Shown in pieces: positions 36,188 to 48,200 of a stretch of DNA of 64,000 bases. This DNA comes from Gonapodya prolifera JEL478 (Eukaryota > Monoblepharomycota > Monoblepharidomycetes > Monoblepharidales > Gonapodyaceae), in NCBI GenBank assembly GCA_001574975.1, contig KQ965764.1, positions 161,256 through 225,255 on the forward strand, given 5' to 3'. Under the pieces are notes generated by a model that worked only from the letters and a program-made list of their open reading frames with translations, had not been told where the DNA came from and ran no database searches. Position numbers and translations under genes: made by a program. Position 1 is the stretch's first letter; every line of letters begins with the position of its first letter.

Positions 36188-36602
36188 TTTCGTTGTGTAA
36201 GGAGGAAGAATCAACGGGAAAGGTGTTTGAGAAGTTCAACACAATAGTATAGTAATCTTTCTACAAATTCCTTCTTCTATCGTTTTCCCTCCACCCCCCA
36301 CCCCCCACCCCTCGCCTCCCCGCTTATTTCGAAAGCTACTGGAACCCATTGGTGGCACGTGTAATTGCGGGATTAGTGTCGGTAATGGTTCATGGGTTGC
36401 AGCAGCTATTCCAGCTGGCACTGTCATTCTTGAGAAACTACATTGCAGTGTACCACGTATTCACATCTGACTGTATCTAGTTAATACATATTGTTTCAGC
36501 ACCGCAAACTGCGTAACGTCCTTCAACCTCGTCCCGCAATGCATGCATTCAATTGAGAAGGTTCGCACTGCAACTTCAGTAAGTACAACTTCTTTCCAAT
36601 CG
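36188..36602. other. Spacer upstream of CCT4 with a C-rich tract
   Basis: About 415 bases between the annexin 3' end and the CCT4 start codon. A run of C-rich blocks at about 36288-36323 (G-rich on the CCT4 coding strand) could act in the CCT4 promoter. No gene is seen. Confidence 0.45.
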
Positions 36603-39346
36603 TTAGATTCCTTCAAGTGGTTCGTCCAAACAAGCGAGGAGAGCCAACCGATAGTCTCCGTACGTACGCTCCCTTATCCTGGACGCCAGCGTCCTTCCGT
36701 AAAGTCGACGGTACGCGCTCTTCACCCTCTGACGGTCGTCAGGTGTGCGATACCGTACCACGAGGCGGGTGAGCCTGGTGGTGTTGACAGGGACGATTGC
36801 GGATCCGAGCGAGGTTTGAATCATGTCTGGAAGGGAGAAGCGCGGTGAGAACAAAGCGAGCGGAATATCCAGCCTTCTCCAGCTTTCTCGGGTGTCAAAC
36901 GTACCTGCCACCTCCTCCACTCTGTTAATTGCACTCCTTACAAGAACGAGAAGTGCGCGGCAAGTGTGCGGGTTGATCATGAACTCCGATTCGATGACCT
37001 TATCGATAGTCTTTCCGTACATCCTCTCGTAAACATCAAACACTTGACGTAGGTGGTCGTCTGATCTGTCATTGAAGCAAAAGTTGATTATACATGCAAC
37101 GGCGCAAGTCCATGTGAACACACCTCTCCGTAAGAATCCGGAAGAAAGGTACTTGATCTTTCCCAATCCGCGCTTCGCCCGCTTCGTAAAGATCCTGTGC
37201 GTCCAGCACTGGATCAAAACGGCGTCCGGCAGATCTTCGATCGACCTGAAACGCCCAATCAATAAGCCCAATCAATAAACTGCTCAACCACAACAAAATA
37301 TAATGAATCCTACATTCAAGATCGCATCAAAGAGGCTCACGATCAAGCCGCGGCTGTTGCGATGAATGTCAACCTCGAGGGCAACCCCAGTGACTTGCTG
37401 GTAGGCTGACTTCAACGCGCGCAGGTCGTCCAAGGTAGCGCCAGCAAGAATTTCTGTGAGGCCGTCTGTGTCACTCGCACGTACTACCAAATGGAAGAAT
37501 GCAAAGGTCAATTCTGCCGATGACGGTCTGTTGGGCTGCCTGTTTCGAACTGGCGCTACCCACATGAATCCCTCAGGAGCTTGATGTGGTACTCCAGCAA
37601 GCCCATCGCGCACCCTTCAAGAACTTGAAGAAGACTGCTGCCGAGCCCGCCGAGGCGTGACTTGATCGCGCGAGCGGGGGACTCGTTATGTATTGTGCGG
37701 TACGTCATTGCAAGGCGGGCAACCTCGTCGGGCGGAGTCCTGCACAGTGTGTCGATGAGGTACGTCCTATCCAGGGTATTTATGGCGTTGAACACCTCCT
37801 CCACAGAGGCCAGGTTGACTTCGGGCAGGTCGTCAAGGTCGTCGAAGAGGCTACCGTCCTGCTGCGCCCACGTGCCCGCAGCTTCTGTCTCCGGAATCGA
37901 ATTCAGGACCGAGTGCCGACTCTCGGCAGCTCGGGCGATGTAGGCTGCGCTGAGGCCCGTGTAGTCCAAGCTCCTGTCGCTCGCATTACTCGGGCGGCGC
38001 TCGCGGCTTCCCCCGACTGCGCCGTTGTCACCGCTCCCCAAGCTCGCGTTGCTCGGCCGCCGGCGCCTCTGACTCTCTTGCCAATGACCAGGCATTATGT
38101 CCCCGTCGACATCATCGGTGAACATAAGGGTCGCGGAGGCATCGTCCGCATCGGGGCTGGTAGGGACGTTACTTGGTGTTGCGAGGAGGTCCCGCTTAGC
38201 GGCAGGTTGGTGGTGCTCATCCTGAGAGTACGTTGGGGGGGAGTCGGACCTTGTGGACTCCAAGAGGGGCAGTGGGGGCGGCCGAGAAGAGGAGAGCCCG
38301 ATTGCGGACGATATGATGCCGCCGAGTCCATGCGGGCTTCTCGAGCGGGATCGGCTATGGGCTGGCGAGCTGGTGGTGGACGCCGGACCAACAATGCTTC
38401 TTCGGCGGGCCCCGGGATCTGTGTCAAGTAGACCTCGGCTACCGCGTTGAGAGCTGTCCGCGACCTGACGAGGTGGGGTGCTTGGGTTGGGGCGCGGGGG
38501 TGTGCCAGGCATCTGTCGAGGAGGCGTGCCGACGAATTGACGAGGCGGACTCGACGGCACTCGAGGCGCTGCTATCGGGACCGGTGGGCGAGTGTGAGGT
38601 GGGTGATAGTCTGTCGATAGAGACGTGCGGCGTGTGAACGAGTCGGTGGAGCTGCCGGAATCGCGACCATCCTGGCTTCTGGGTGGCGATCGGTAATTGG
38701 AGGATCGATAATCTGATGGATTGCGAGACGATGATGATGGGCTCGGTTTCCTGACTTGGCCGGCGGCCTTCTCGTACAGCGTCGCGTACTCGGAGAGCCT
38801 GTCGCTCGTGTCACGCCTATCCATGTGAAGTGAAGGAGAAACATCTCGAGGTGGTGCCCGATTCTCAATGGGGGGTCTCGGCGCCTCCCGTGCCACAGCA
38901 CGGGTTTCGTCGCCATCCTGGTGTAGGTACGGCGGTGTATCAAAAGTGTCCTGGCGTGTTACAGAATTATTCGGCGATTGGTATCGGGGTGACCGTGTCA
39001 CAGATCGACCGCGCGAGTCGCCAGGGGACCCGTCACGGAGGGGCGACAGTTGGCGCGACGAGGCAGCATTGGCGCCATCACGGGACGGAGAGAGAGAAAA
39101 CCCGCGCGATGATGAGCTGGCACGCGCTGGCGAGAGCGAGCGTTGTCTCTGGGTGTCGGGTGTCGGAATGAAACTGTCTCCTTCGCGAACATAGGTTCTG
39201 CTTGCCACGGGCTCCAGCAGCTGAGATTGGTAAGGCGAGCGACCTCGCTGTGCATTCGACATTCGCGATGCGCAGTCTGCGTGTGTTTTCCTTGCAGTGG
39301 ACGATGGAATTCGACGTCTGCTGTTCGCGTCTCTTTCTGCGGTCAT
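36603..39346 (-). CDS. Fungal annexin with long disordered N-terminus
   Basis: Annexin-fold protein, expected to associate with membranes. A head of about 480 residues is rich in Ser, Pro and Arg with many S-P and R-S-x-S-P motifs. Four annexin repeats follow: the first around SVEEVFNAINTLDRTYLIDT to GLGSSLLQVLEGCAMGLLEY, the second around TDGLTEILAGATLDDLRALK to DIHRNSRGLIVSLFDAIL, the third around LYEAGEARIGKDQVPFFRI and DDHLRQVFDVYERMYGKTI, and the fourth ending RLYGRTLASRIRERTYGDYR then LALLACL. The usual K-G-x-G-T calcium loops are poorly kept. The overall design recalls the fungal anxC4 group. Start choice is 39346 (MTAERDANSRR) or 39262 (MSNAQRGRSP). Introns lie at about 37500-37570, 37255-37310 and 37060-37130 and near 36830-36900. 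Confidence 0.85.
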
Positions 39347-40562
39347 TTGTTCCACAGGGTGTGCTGAGTTTGTGGCCAAGGCAGAACACCCATTTCGATG
39401 TGCGTTCAGCCACAATGGTCAGATCGCATCGCGTAAGCTTATGTAACGATGCGTCGTCGATGTTAGCGCGTCGCAAATCTGTGGCAACCGACACAAAGGA
39501 TCGGATGTATTTTGCACGTGTCATCGCAGTTGCACACTAAATATTAATAAGCATGTGCTTCGTTCTGGGTCAGATGCCGCAAATAGCGACCTCGCTAATG
39601 GAAAAAACATAACAGAATGCGTTTCTGATTTGAAAAGGATCCATGAATTGTCACTCAATGTGTGACGTCCCCTATTCATTCCCGCCACTTGCGGGCTGCG
39701 GAGCACTTGTTGCCCGGACGACTTTGCCGCTCTCGCCCTCTCTCCTTTACTTTGAAATGCAATCGTTTCAATGTCCGCCCTTTTCCTCACACGAATGCGC
39801 CCGTGGCATCAATTAATTTGAATTGCGAGCCCTGTTCCCACAAGAAATACCGCCCACGACTCCCCCATCACACCGCACCGCCGTACCTAAGCTCGTGAGC
39901 CGACGCCGGAAACGGCGCTTAGCTCTCTCTACTGCATCCTACTGAAGCCGTTGTGCAGTCCTGCAGCTTTACTGTCAGGCCCTGCTGGGGGTCCGTTCAC
40001 AATCCTCATCGTTCCCGAAACTCCTGCACCTTCTTCAGAGCGCCCTAAACAACATGGAAGGCTTCTGAACGAGGGCTACCCCGTTTTCTGGGGGGACCTA
40101 GGCACATGTTTACTGTCCCGTGACTACCTTCAACACACGGCAAGAAGTCACCCAGGACGTCGCTTCAATCAGAACGTGTACGGCATATTTTGCACGTTAC
40201 TCACACACCAAGAGAACCATCGGGGGAAGGGGGTTTATTGCGAATGAAGCCGGAGTAGCACATCTCTGTGGAGTGCTCTTTGGACTGAAACGGCATTCTC
40301 ACTGCTTGGGTCACGCCCAGGAGGGGAAATGAGAACATCCGTGGGACCCAAACTATTGAGAAGTGCTTTTCGTGATCTGTGTATGCTCCGGTGTCTTTAT
40401 GTGCCTCATCAAACAAACAAGCGTCCCCGCGGCGGATACACTTTGCAAGACACCCAATATTTTGGTTCAGAAGATTGCATCCGGCAAATTGTCTGATATT
40501 AGCGAGAGAACAATTCTATATGCATACTTGTAGCGCTTCACAATCTCGCGGTCTCGTCTTCG
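39347..40562. other. Region without a recognisable gene
   Basis: About 1.2 kb between the annexin start and the oxidoreductase end, both on the minus strand. A plus-strand frame of 98 codons at 39951-40247 and shorter frames elsewhere resemble nothing known. The part next to 39346 must include the annexin promoter. Confidence 0.35.
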
Positions 40563-42226
40563 TCACCCTGAATGAAGAACAGATCGAAGCGTAAGAGATA
40601 ATGGCTTCGACTGAAATTTTCCAACAATGTTTACCTTGCCCACTTCCACCACTACCTTGCCTGTTCCACGACGCGAAACATGGGTGAGTTTGAAATGACT
40701 CGAACAAGTTAGTTTCACATACCGTAAGTTTTGCGTCCACCAAGGTCTTTCAACGCCTGTCCCATCGTCTCGAGTCCCCGGTATCGAGTCTGGCCACCAA
40801 CAGATCAACACGTGCCTTCACTTCAATGGGTTTCGGTGTACTGCATCTCACCTTGTACACCAAGGGTTTATAGCTCGTCGTCGCAAACAGATCAAAGATT
40901 CCCTTCCACACGGGCGCAACCTTCTCGGGCCACCGTTGCATGGTGGCACCCATGGTTACACTGCACCCAAAACGCAATAAGTTTCCTCCAGCAGGATGAG
41001 GCCATTTTCCACATTCCCCCACCTGATGACATTGAGGCCTTTCACCAAGACCAAGTTGGTTCGGATCCTCTCCGGGTTCTGAGGTGTTCGCCCCGTGAAT
41101 CCAACAAGCAGAATCCGGGCGTCGTACGCGGTGCACTTGAAACTGGCTTCGACGAGTCCGACGACATCGTACACGACGTCAACACCTTCACGGCCGTTCT
41201 CCTGGGCCAATTTCTTGATTGTGACACCCCAATCCTTGTCCGTGTTGTACTACAATGGAGTTTGGATATCGGTTCACCAAACGTATTACTCCATCCCAAC
41301 TTTTTGATCGAAGGTAAACTCACGTTGATGGCCACATCAGCCCCATTGTCCAAACAAACCTGACACTTCTCGTCCGTCCCCGCGGTAGCGATAACATAGC
41401 AACCCTTTGCCTTGGCGATGTGCACCGCCGCCATTCCGACACCACTGACCATGAAAACCCAACAAGGCGCTTGTCAGACCAGCTCGTCTTCAACCACAGG
41501 TAACACATGGCGTGACTCACCCCGCAGCAGCGTGAACAAGCACCCACTCGCCCTTCTGGATTTTACCACGGTCTTGAACACACAGAGTCAGAATTCAACA
41601 TAGAGAGGCCACGGCGAGCGAAACCCACCGACCAACCCGTGGTAGCTCGTCATGTATGTCACCCTCATTGCCGCACATTCTCTGAAGTTCAATGACGGGG
41701 GGCACTTCATGAAGCCGTAGGGGTCCTCCTTGGAAGGTTGCGCCAAAATGTACTCGACAGCAGCGCCTCCCAACGGGGTGCCCGGATTCGCCGTACCAAA
41801 CACGCGGTCACCGACTTTCCATTCACCCGTCTTCGCCACCTCCGAGCCAACCTGGACAATCACACCGGCGTACTCGGAACCAATCGCGAAAGGGAGTTTC
41901 GGCTGGGCGGGCGCCGGAACGAAAGTGTAAGTGCCGATAAAGCCAGGAATTGCGTGGCGCAAGCCTCTTACCTTGTACTGGTACGTCCCCGCAATGTAGA
42001 GGAGGTCGTAAAAGTTAAGACCAACTGCTCGCACCTATCCCCACCGAAACCCATGAAAATCCAAAAGTAAAAAGGTGGCCAATATCAGTATCCTCTCTCA
42101 AACTTAAGTTATCCCCTCCTCCTTTGCCTACCTCGACAAGTACAGAGTTCGGAGTTACTTTCGGAGTTGGCGCGGTGATGACAGGATGAGCATCGGGAGA
42201 TGAGTTCAGCTTTTGGACAACCCAAG
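40563..42226 (-). CDS. Zeta-crystallin-like NADPH:quinone oxidoreductase (MDR family)
   Basis: Medium-chain reductase that uses NADPH to reduce quinones or activated alkenes. The first recognised exon gives AWVVQKLNSSPDAHPVITAP; then VRAVGLNFYDLLYIAGTYQ, PFAIGSEYAGVIVQVGSEV, GEWKVGDRVFGTANPGTPLG, ECAAMRVTYMTSYHGLV and the Rossmann motif HAAAGGVGMAAVHIAKAKG, joined across an intron at about 41455-41525. Next are GVDVVYDVVGLVEASFKC and ILLVGFTGRTPQN. The end is KPLVYK, TRYRGLETMGQALKDLGGRK and TYGKVVVEVGK. No zinc-ligand set is seen, in keeping with quinone reductases. The initiating exon lies upstream in 42227-42764 and was not identified. The last codons after VEVGK may be intron, so the true stop is uncertain. 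Physiological substrate unknown. Confidence 0.82.
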
Positions 42227-42764
42227 CTATGATTAGGAATGACGAGAAATGGTGTGAGGAACATGGAGACGGTAATTGAAAGTTCGTAAAGTCTCATGCG
42301 AACCTTTTTGAGTGGCCTGTCGTACAACGGAGGAGATTGGCGTGAGGATTCCGAGATGGTGTTCCACGGAAAGCGTCGCCCAACGTCCGGTCGACGGAAT
42401 CGCGGGGATGAAGACGACCAGTCGGAAAAGGTCCTCCATGTTAGCCTTCCCGATCACGGCTCATGTCGGCAGGGGTCTAGTAGCGTCTCACTCACGGGCA
42501 CGACAGCGGACATAGCAATGGAAAGTATGATTGGAAGAGGGGAAAACTCACGTCGGAGACAAGGCAGCCGACTTTGACCAAAGTGCGGTACCACCACGAA
42601 CACAATGCACATCCAAAGTGACTCCGCCATGGACATGTGGATCCAATAACGCAACACCCCGTTGCATCATTGTTTCAAATATGTGCGCTCGTACAATGCA
42701 TTCCCTAAACACTACTCTCCACCACACCAAACCGCCGAAACAGACCACCCCGTGACCATCGTCG

Positions 42765-44288
42765 CTTAGGCGGTCGCAGTGCTCTTCTTGACAGACGAAG
42801 ATCGGCGACGGCGAGCCTCCTGCTTCTTCTCGCGAGCCTCCTTGACCTTGCGTTGGACGAGGGCGGCGTAGCTGAGAAACGGGCGTCATCAGCAAAATGA
42901 ACTGGAACTATCCAAATGCGAATCAAATAACTCACTCGGCAGCCTGCTCCCTGGATGCCTGCGCCTTCTTCACCTTCAGAGACTTCAGGTGGCGCTTCCT
43001 CTGAAGGGTGAGCGGGGTAACGAGACGCTGGATCTTCGGGGCCTTCGAGCCGCGCTTCTTGTCACCCTTCGGGGAAAGCTCACGGCGGATGACGTATTTG
43101 CGGACATCGTCCTCTTTTTTAAGACCCTGGAAGAAAGAAGGATCATCACGATGGTAGCGACAAACTCTTCCAAATTACGTGGAGTACTCACGAACATCTT
43201 CCGGATCTTGGACGCCCTCTTCGGTCCAAGCCTCTTGGGCACGTTACGGTCGGTCAAACCCTCAATGTCGTTGTCTCCCTGCTTGACCACAGTGAGAGAG
43301 AGCACGGCAAGGTCGGGTCCAACAATGCAACCCCGGACACTCTTTCGCTTGCGCTCTCCGGTACGGCGAGGGCGGTAGCACGAGTGGCCCTTGGAGAAGA
43401 GCAGGCTAACACGGTGGGGAACAAGCACACCCTGCTTCATGGGGAAGCCCTGCTTGTCGTTTCCACCAGTGATTTTGAAGACGTAGCCCTTGAACTCGTC
43501 ACCAATGGAGTCGCCAGGGACCTCGGCGGAGATGCGCTTGTCGTAGAAGATGCGGCTATTGATTGGATAAGGGTGGGGGGTCAGTATGACTGAGGGTTGT
43601 GAATAACAGACACAAAGCAATTCCATGAAGAAGGGTCCTGGCTAGCTGCCCGCATTCAATTAAGACGGCAATAAAGCGACTTCCGAGCGGCCGTGATACA
43701 GTTCATTTTTATGTGGAGGAAAGGTTTCCATTCGTTCCAGCACTGGCCCTCCATCACACATATTTCTTCGCCCTCCAACGGTCCGATGGATCCGAAGCAA
43801 TCCAAGCTCGCCGGACGCTTCCGCAAGAGCTGCTTGATACTCACACTTTGCGCTCATCATCAATGTCGACGAGCTTTTGGGCCCCGGTCGCGGGATACGC
43901 GATGTTGAGCTAATGGGAAAAAGAAAGATTCACCACGGTCAACCAACGATACAGGCCAACAAAAGACGTGGGCGCTTCCACAGAGCTAAGAACCCAAGCC
44001 AAGTGGTGTCAACAGGTGGACGATGTAACCAGAGAGGTGACATGCATGCGGCAGCGCTCAATCCGACCCATGATGCCCCAGTAATTGCTTTTGCTCTGTG
44101 TTGATGCGTTTCTTCGTCTGGGGGTGCCCATTGGTGCGTTGTTGGGTCCTGATTCCAAACCGTCGGACTCTCCCACCAACATCCATCCATCCATTCCCGC
44201 CGCTGAGAAGATCTGTCGTCGAGACATTTGCACCTCCACTGCCTTCCCTTCCACCGGTCACATTCCTAGTTGGAACAATTACCTTCAT
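42765..44288 (-). CDS. RPS6: 40S ribosomal protein eS6 (RPS6)
   Basis: Small-subunit ribosomal protein and classical target of TOR/S6-kinase signalling. The first exon is only ATGAAG (44283-44288), followed by an intron of about 370 bases. The second gives [20 protein letters not shown]. After another intron come [60 protein letters not shown] and [18 protein letters not shown]. Then follow [39 protein letters not shown] and a Lys/Arg-rich helix ending [17 protein letters not shown]. The R-R-R-R-S-S-S tail keeps basic residues before serines, the arrangement phosphorylated in other eukaryotes. Length matches the family. It faces the p97-motif gene across 125 bases. Confidence 0.95.
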
Positions 44289-44413
44289 CGTTGGTGGTGA
44301 GGGAAAGTCGGAGCAGTCACAGAGTTTTGAATTGTGCCCGGTCACCGGCGACCACGGCAGCCCCACTCAGTCAACACCAAATCAACTCAAGAATTTAGCA
44401 ATTGCAACCGTTA
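44289..44413. promoter_or_regulatory. Shared divergent promoter, RPS6 / p97-motif protein
   Basis: About 125 bases between opposite start codons. The RPS6 side is expected to be a strong promoter, so the small gene may be co-expressed with ribosomal proteins. Confidence 0.5.
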
Positions 44414-45150
44414 ATGAGTCGATCGGCAAGCAGAGGAAGCAGTGGATCGTCTGTCACTCGCGGAAGGACTCGCGACGAATGTGTGTCGGTGTGCAAATCC
44501 GATTTTTGGGGTTTGTGTCTACATGCATGCATCAACACCTCCACATTTGAATCCGGTTCTACATTACCCAACGAGTGCAGCTATTGCCCCACCCTACGCT
44601 GTGCCCATCAATGTACCCCCATCTAGAGAAAACCCTACCAGTGAACCCCACATCAACCCGAACAGCGCGCCTGGCGCAGGTCGTGGCAGAGGGGTTCCAC
44701 GGGGTCAGAGTCGTCGGGGAGAGCGGGGACACGGGCACGGAGCTGGCAGTGTCCGAGGTGGTGGTGCTAGCGTTGGGAGATCGGCAGGTGGAAGTGAAGA
44801 ACGGGAGGTTCCTGTTCACCGTTCGGGACGAGATATTGGCGTGAGAAGTCGATCAGGTAAGTACTCTATCAGAATTTTCACTCTTTTCCATCGCATCTCT
44901 TGGAAGTCGCAATCACTTCCGTTCACCACACACAGGAGACCCTGTGCGTGGTGACACCCGAGCCTACACACTGTCAAACTCCACGTCTCGGCAAACACCA
45001 GAGAATCTTTCCCCCGCCCTTCTCCGTGACCGCGCTCTTCGTGCTGCGGAAGAACGTATGGCGCGCGAGAGGGAAGGAAAGCGATTATCACAAGGAAACG
45101 ATGGAAGGGACAGTGCCGCCATGTCATCCAGGCAAGCGCATCCAGAATAG
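44414..45150 (+). CDS. Small Arg/Gly-rich protein with a p97-binding (VIM) motif
   Basis: No full-length family is recognised. The ATG at 44414 gives MSRSASRGSSGSSVTRGRTR; an intron then joins to AIAPPYAVPINVPPSRENP and an RGG-like stretch, GAGRGRGVPRGQSRRGERGH, then more Gly/Arg/Ser to about 44857. After an intron of about 80 bases the last exon reads DPVRGDTRAYTLSNSTSRQ and LSPALLRDRALRAAEERMAR. The sequence RDRALRAAEER fits R-x5-A-A-x2-R exactly, the VCP/p97-interacting motif found in SVIP, gp78, VIMP and ZFAND2B. It sits in a predicted charged helix near the C-terminus. The inference is a p97/Cdc48 partner in protein quality control. The first splice junction is the least certain. Confidence 0.58.
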
Positions 45151-45284
45151 AAAGAAGAAGACGTGGGTGAGTTGGACGATGATGTCGCAGGGAGTACCGA
45201 TAGACAGCGGCTGGAGTCATGACAAATCAAATGGCAATGTGTATTTCGAGGTTGAGCAACAAGAAGGAAGCCGAGCTATTACAT

Positions 45285-48200
45285 TTAAGCAAGGTAGTTG
45301 TACACTTTTCTGCTCGTATTGAATCAAACAACGTGCAAAAAAAAAAAAAAAACGTGAGGTCCGTCAGCACTCGAATTTGGAACACAACCCCCTCCTCTCC
45401 CTCCTCGCTCACTCACCTGTCCCCCGGAGCTCTATCCAGGTACTCCCTCTCAATCAAACTCTCAATCCTCTTTTTCACCATCTGGCTGCTTGGCAAAAAC
45501 CTGCCCTTGAGCTGGGACACCACCTCATTCACCAGAGCATTGTGTTCCATCGACTTGCGCGCCTTCATCACCCTCACCACACACGCTTCAATTTGGTGTA
45601 TTCGCGCCTGCTCCACCTTTTCCAAAGTTTCCCGCCGCTCCTTGTCGTCCTCCACGCTGTTGCCAGTGGCGGCAACCGTCGGAGCGCCCCCGGAGGGGAG
45701 AATGTTGAGGATGCGGATCTTGTTGAGTGGGGAGGAAAAGGCGACATTCAGGCGGAACTCGTCATCGTCCAATATCTCCCGACCTTTGGCTGACTTCAAC
45801 AGGACACGATACTTTCCCAAGCTCAGCGACTGCAACGTTCGTCGAAGTTCTCCGTCTGGAATCCCGGTCTCATCTCTGATACGTGAGTAAGGAACCGCTT
45901 GCCCGTCGCACGCGTCCGGTCGATTGAAAACAACGACAAGAACAGAAGTGGCAGCCGTTGATAGGTTGATATCTTTGCGGCCCTTCTCGAAATGCGCCCG
46001 TAGGTCAAACGAACCCATCGTGGTCAGCCAGGTTAGTCGACGCCCTGAATGGCGGGTCATGTAGAACTCCTTGAAGCGTTGCATAAGACTTTGAATCTCA
46101 ATCGGGAGCTGGATGGCGGGCGGAACACTGGTGCCCATAGGCCAGAACGTGGACGTCAGGACATTGACGGTGAATTCTGGAAGACCAGTGGCGGAGAGAT
46201 TATTGAGGAAACTTCGGAAGTCGGATGAAAGATCGGTGGAGATTCGCATGTCGTTGAACATCCCCTCGAGTTTGGTCGTAAATTGATAGCCGCATTCGGC
46301 CTTAGATGGCGGAAGTAAGTTTTGCTATCTATGAACCTATTGCGAGCTCTCACCTTCAACTTGCCAACCGTACTTTTTTCAGCGTCTTCGCTCAAACTCT
46401 TACCCAGAAGGAGCCTTTTCGCCAAATGGCCTTTGTAATATCGTTCGAAAACATCCTTCTCCTGAATGAATCTGAAAAGTGTGATGGTTTGATCAAGAAG
46501 CACTTCCACCTCCGCTTCTGTTTTCTGTTGCGAAATGTGATGATAATGTGAGCATTTGGAAGGCCTCAAAGAAGAATTCACAAGTAAACTTACTCCCTTG
46601 ATACCTTTGCGCAGGTTATCGTCCAAAAACAGACTAAGAAACTCAGGCGCCTTGGGGTTTTGGTTGATGCCCCTCTCAAAGGCACCGTTGATGTCCGTTT
46701 GAAATGCCCTATCCTTGGAGAATGCGCGGGCCAGGATACTATCAAACTTCGTCTTCAGCGCTAGAATATTCTCCACCCAACGCAAGGGATCGCCCGTCCT
46801 CCGAGTGCCGCCCACTCCCTGCGCCCCGCCACTACGCTGACCCGCCTCCCCTTCTTCCTCGTCATCTCCCGCGGTCTCCAAATCTCGGTCTTTGCCCTTG
46901 TTCTCTGCATTGAATGACTGGGATTTTGAAGAACTGGACCCTCCCGACTGCATTCCAGTCTGCGCCCTTGCAGTCAAGTCCGAATTGCTAGGGGTTGCGG
47001 TATCGGTTCCTGGTCCGTAAGTCTCGTTTACCTCTCGAATGGATTCTTTGACATAGTCCGAGAGCATTTTTCGCATCTCCACATGTCCGTTTCCAACAAG
47101 TCCCATCAGGTCGTACATTCGTATGAGATCATCAAATTTCAAGTCCCGAAGCTGGGCGAGTAGCCCAGAGTTTGGCATTGAGAGTATCCGCACGACATGA
47201 CGTTCCAGCATCGAACGCTGGACCACCTTCAGAATTTTGGGTGCGGTGATCGGAATGAGATAATGTCGAGTTCGCTGCTCCTCTTCCGCCAATCGTCGTT
47301 CAACCTGGAATCTCAACGTCATAAATTGTGGTCGGCCCGATGTGGCACCAAAAACCCTCACCTTTTTTAAGTATTCCACTGCATCTACCTCTGCCAAATA
47401 TGCTTCAGCCTCGACATCATAGGCCTCCCCGCTCCTGACCAAAAAGGCCTTTTCAAAGTCCGCCTCGTATACACTCCCGTTTGGTACGTCGCCGTACCCC
47501 CCGCTCTCCAATTTGTGCATCATATCGGCGACCCCCTTCAAAGCTATCCTATCCACCGATTCACCCGAACGCTCGAGTCGGATAAGTTCCAGCATCGAAT
47601 CCACCACTCGTCCCGACATGGTGATCGTGAGTGACGTAGAGTGAAGTACGTGATCCCGAAAGAGATCCATGCCCAAGTCATAAACAAGTGGGACTGGGGG
47701 GGTCGCGGCTTTGACGTAAACTCTGTCCTGAAAAACAGAGAGTTCGTCACACAGAATCACACTCCTGGCCTGTGGTACTCACCATGTACATCAGAATGTC
47801 CCGAATCATTCCCATGCAGACAACATGATGATTCCAGACATCCCTCACTAGTACCCTGAGAAACTCCGCCCGTTCTGCTGCCAATGAGCCGTCATGTGGG
47901 AAGACCGGTGTCAACTTTTCCCCAGTGAGCCTTGTTAGATGTGTTGTAATGTCATCCCGAACTCCATTATATAATGCAGAACCATTTTTCTGGAGAACAA
48001 GGTTATATGCGCTCCTACGACGATAGTTTATCACATTTGCGTGCGCTCGACTCGACGAGGGAATGGACGATCGCGTTCACCTGTACAGCTCTTCGTAGCT
48101 CAGTTGACTGTTATTCTTCCTGTAGATCTCCGTGATTGCCTGTGAAAGCTTCTGCCATGTTTCTCGAAATGCAATATCGTTCGTGGTCTGATTTCGGGTC

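Noticed and set aside
42459-42512. ATG followed by a GTGAGT donor as first exon of the quinone oxidoreductase
   Set aside because: The codon phase does not match the acceptor at 42226, so the product would be out of frame. The true first exon was not identified.
45338-45353. Run of A near the cullin-3 3' end, considered as an insertion tail
   Set aside because: On the cullin-3 strand it is a T run just before a splice acceptor, so it serves as a polypyrimidine tract.
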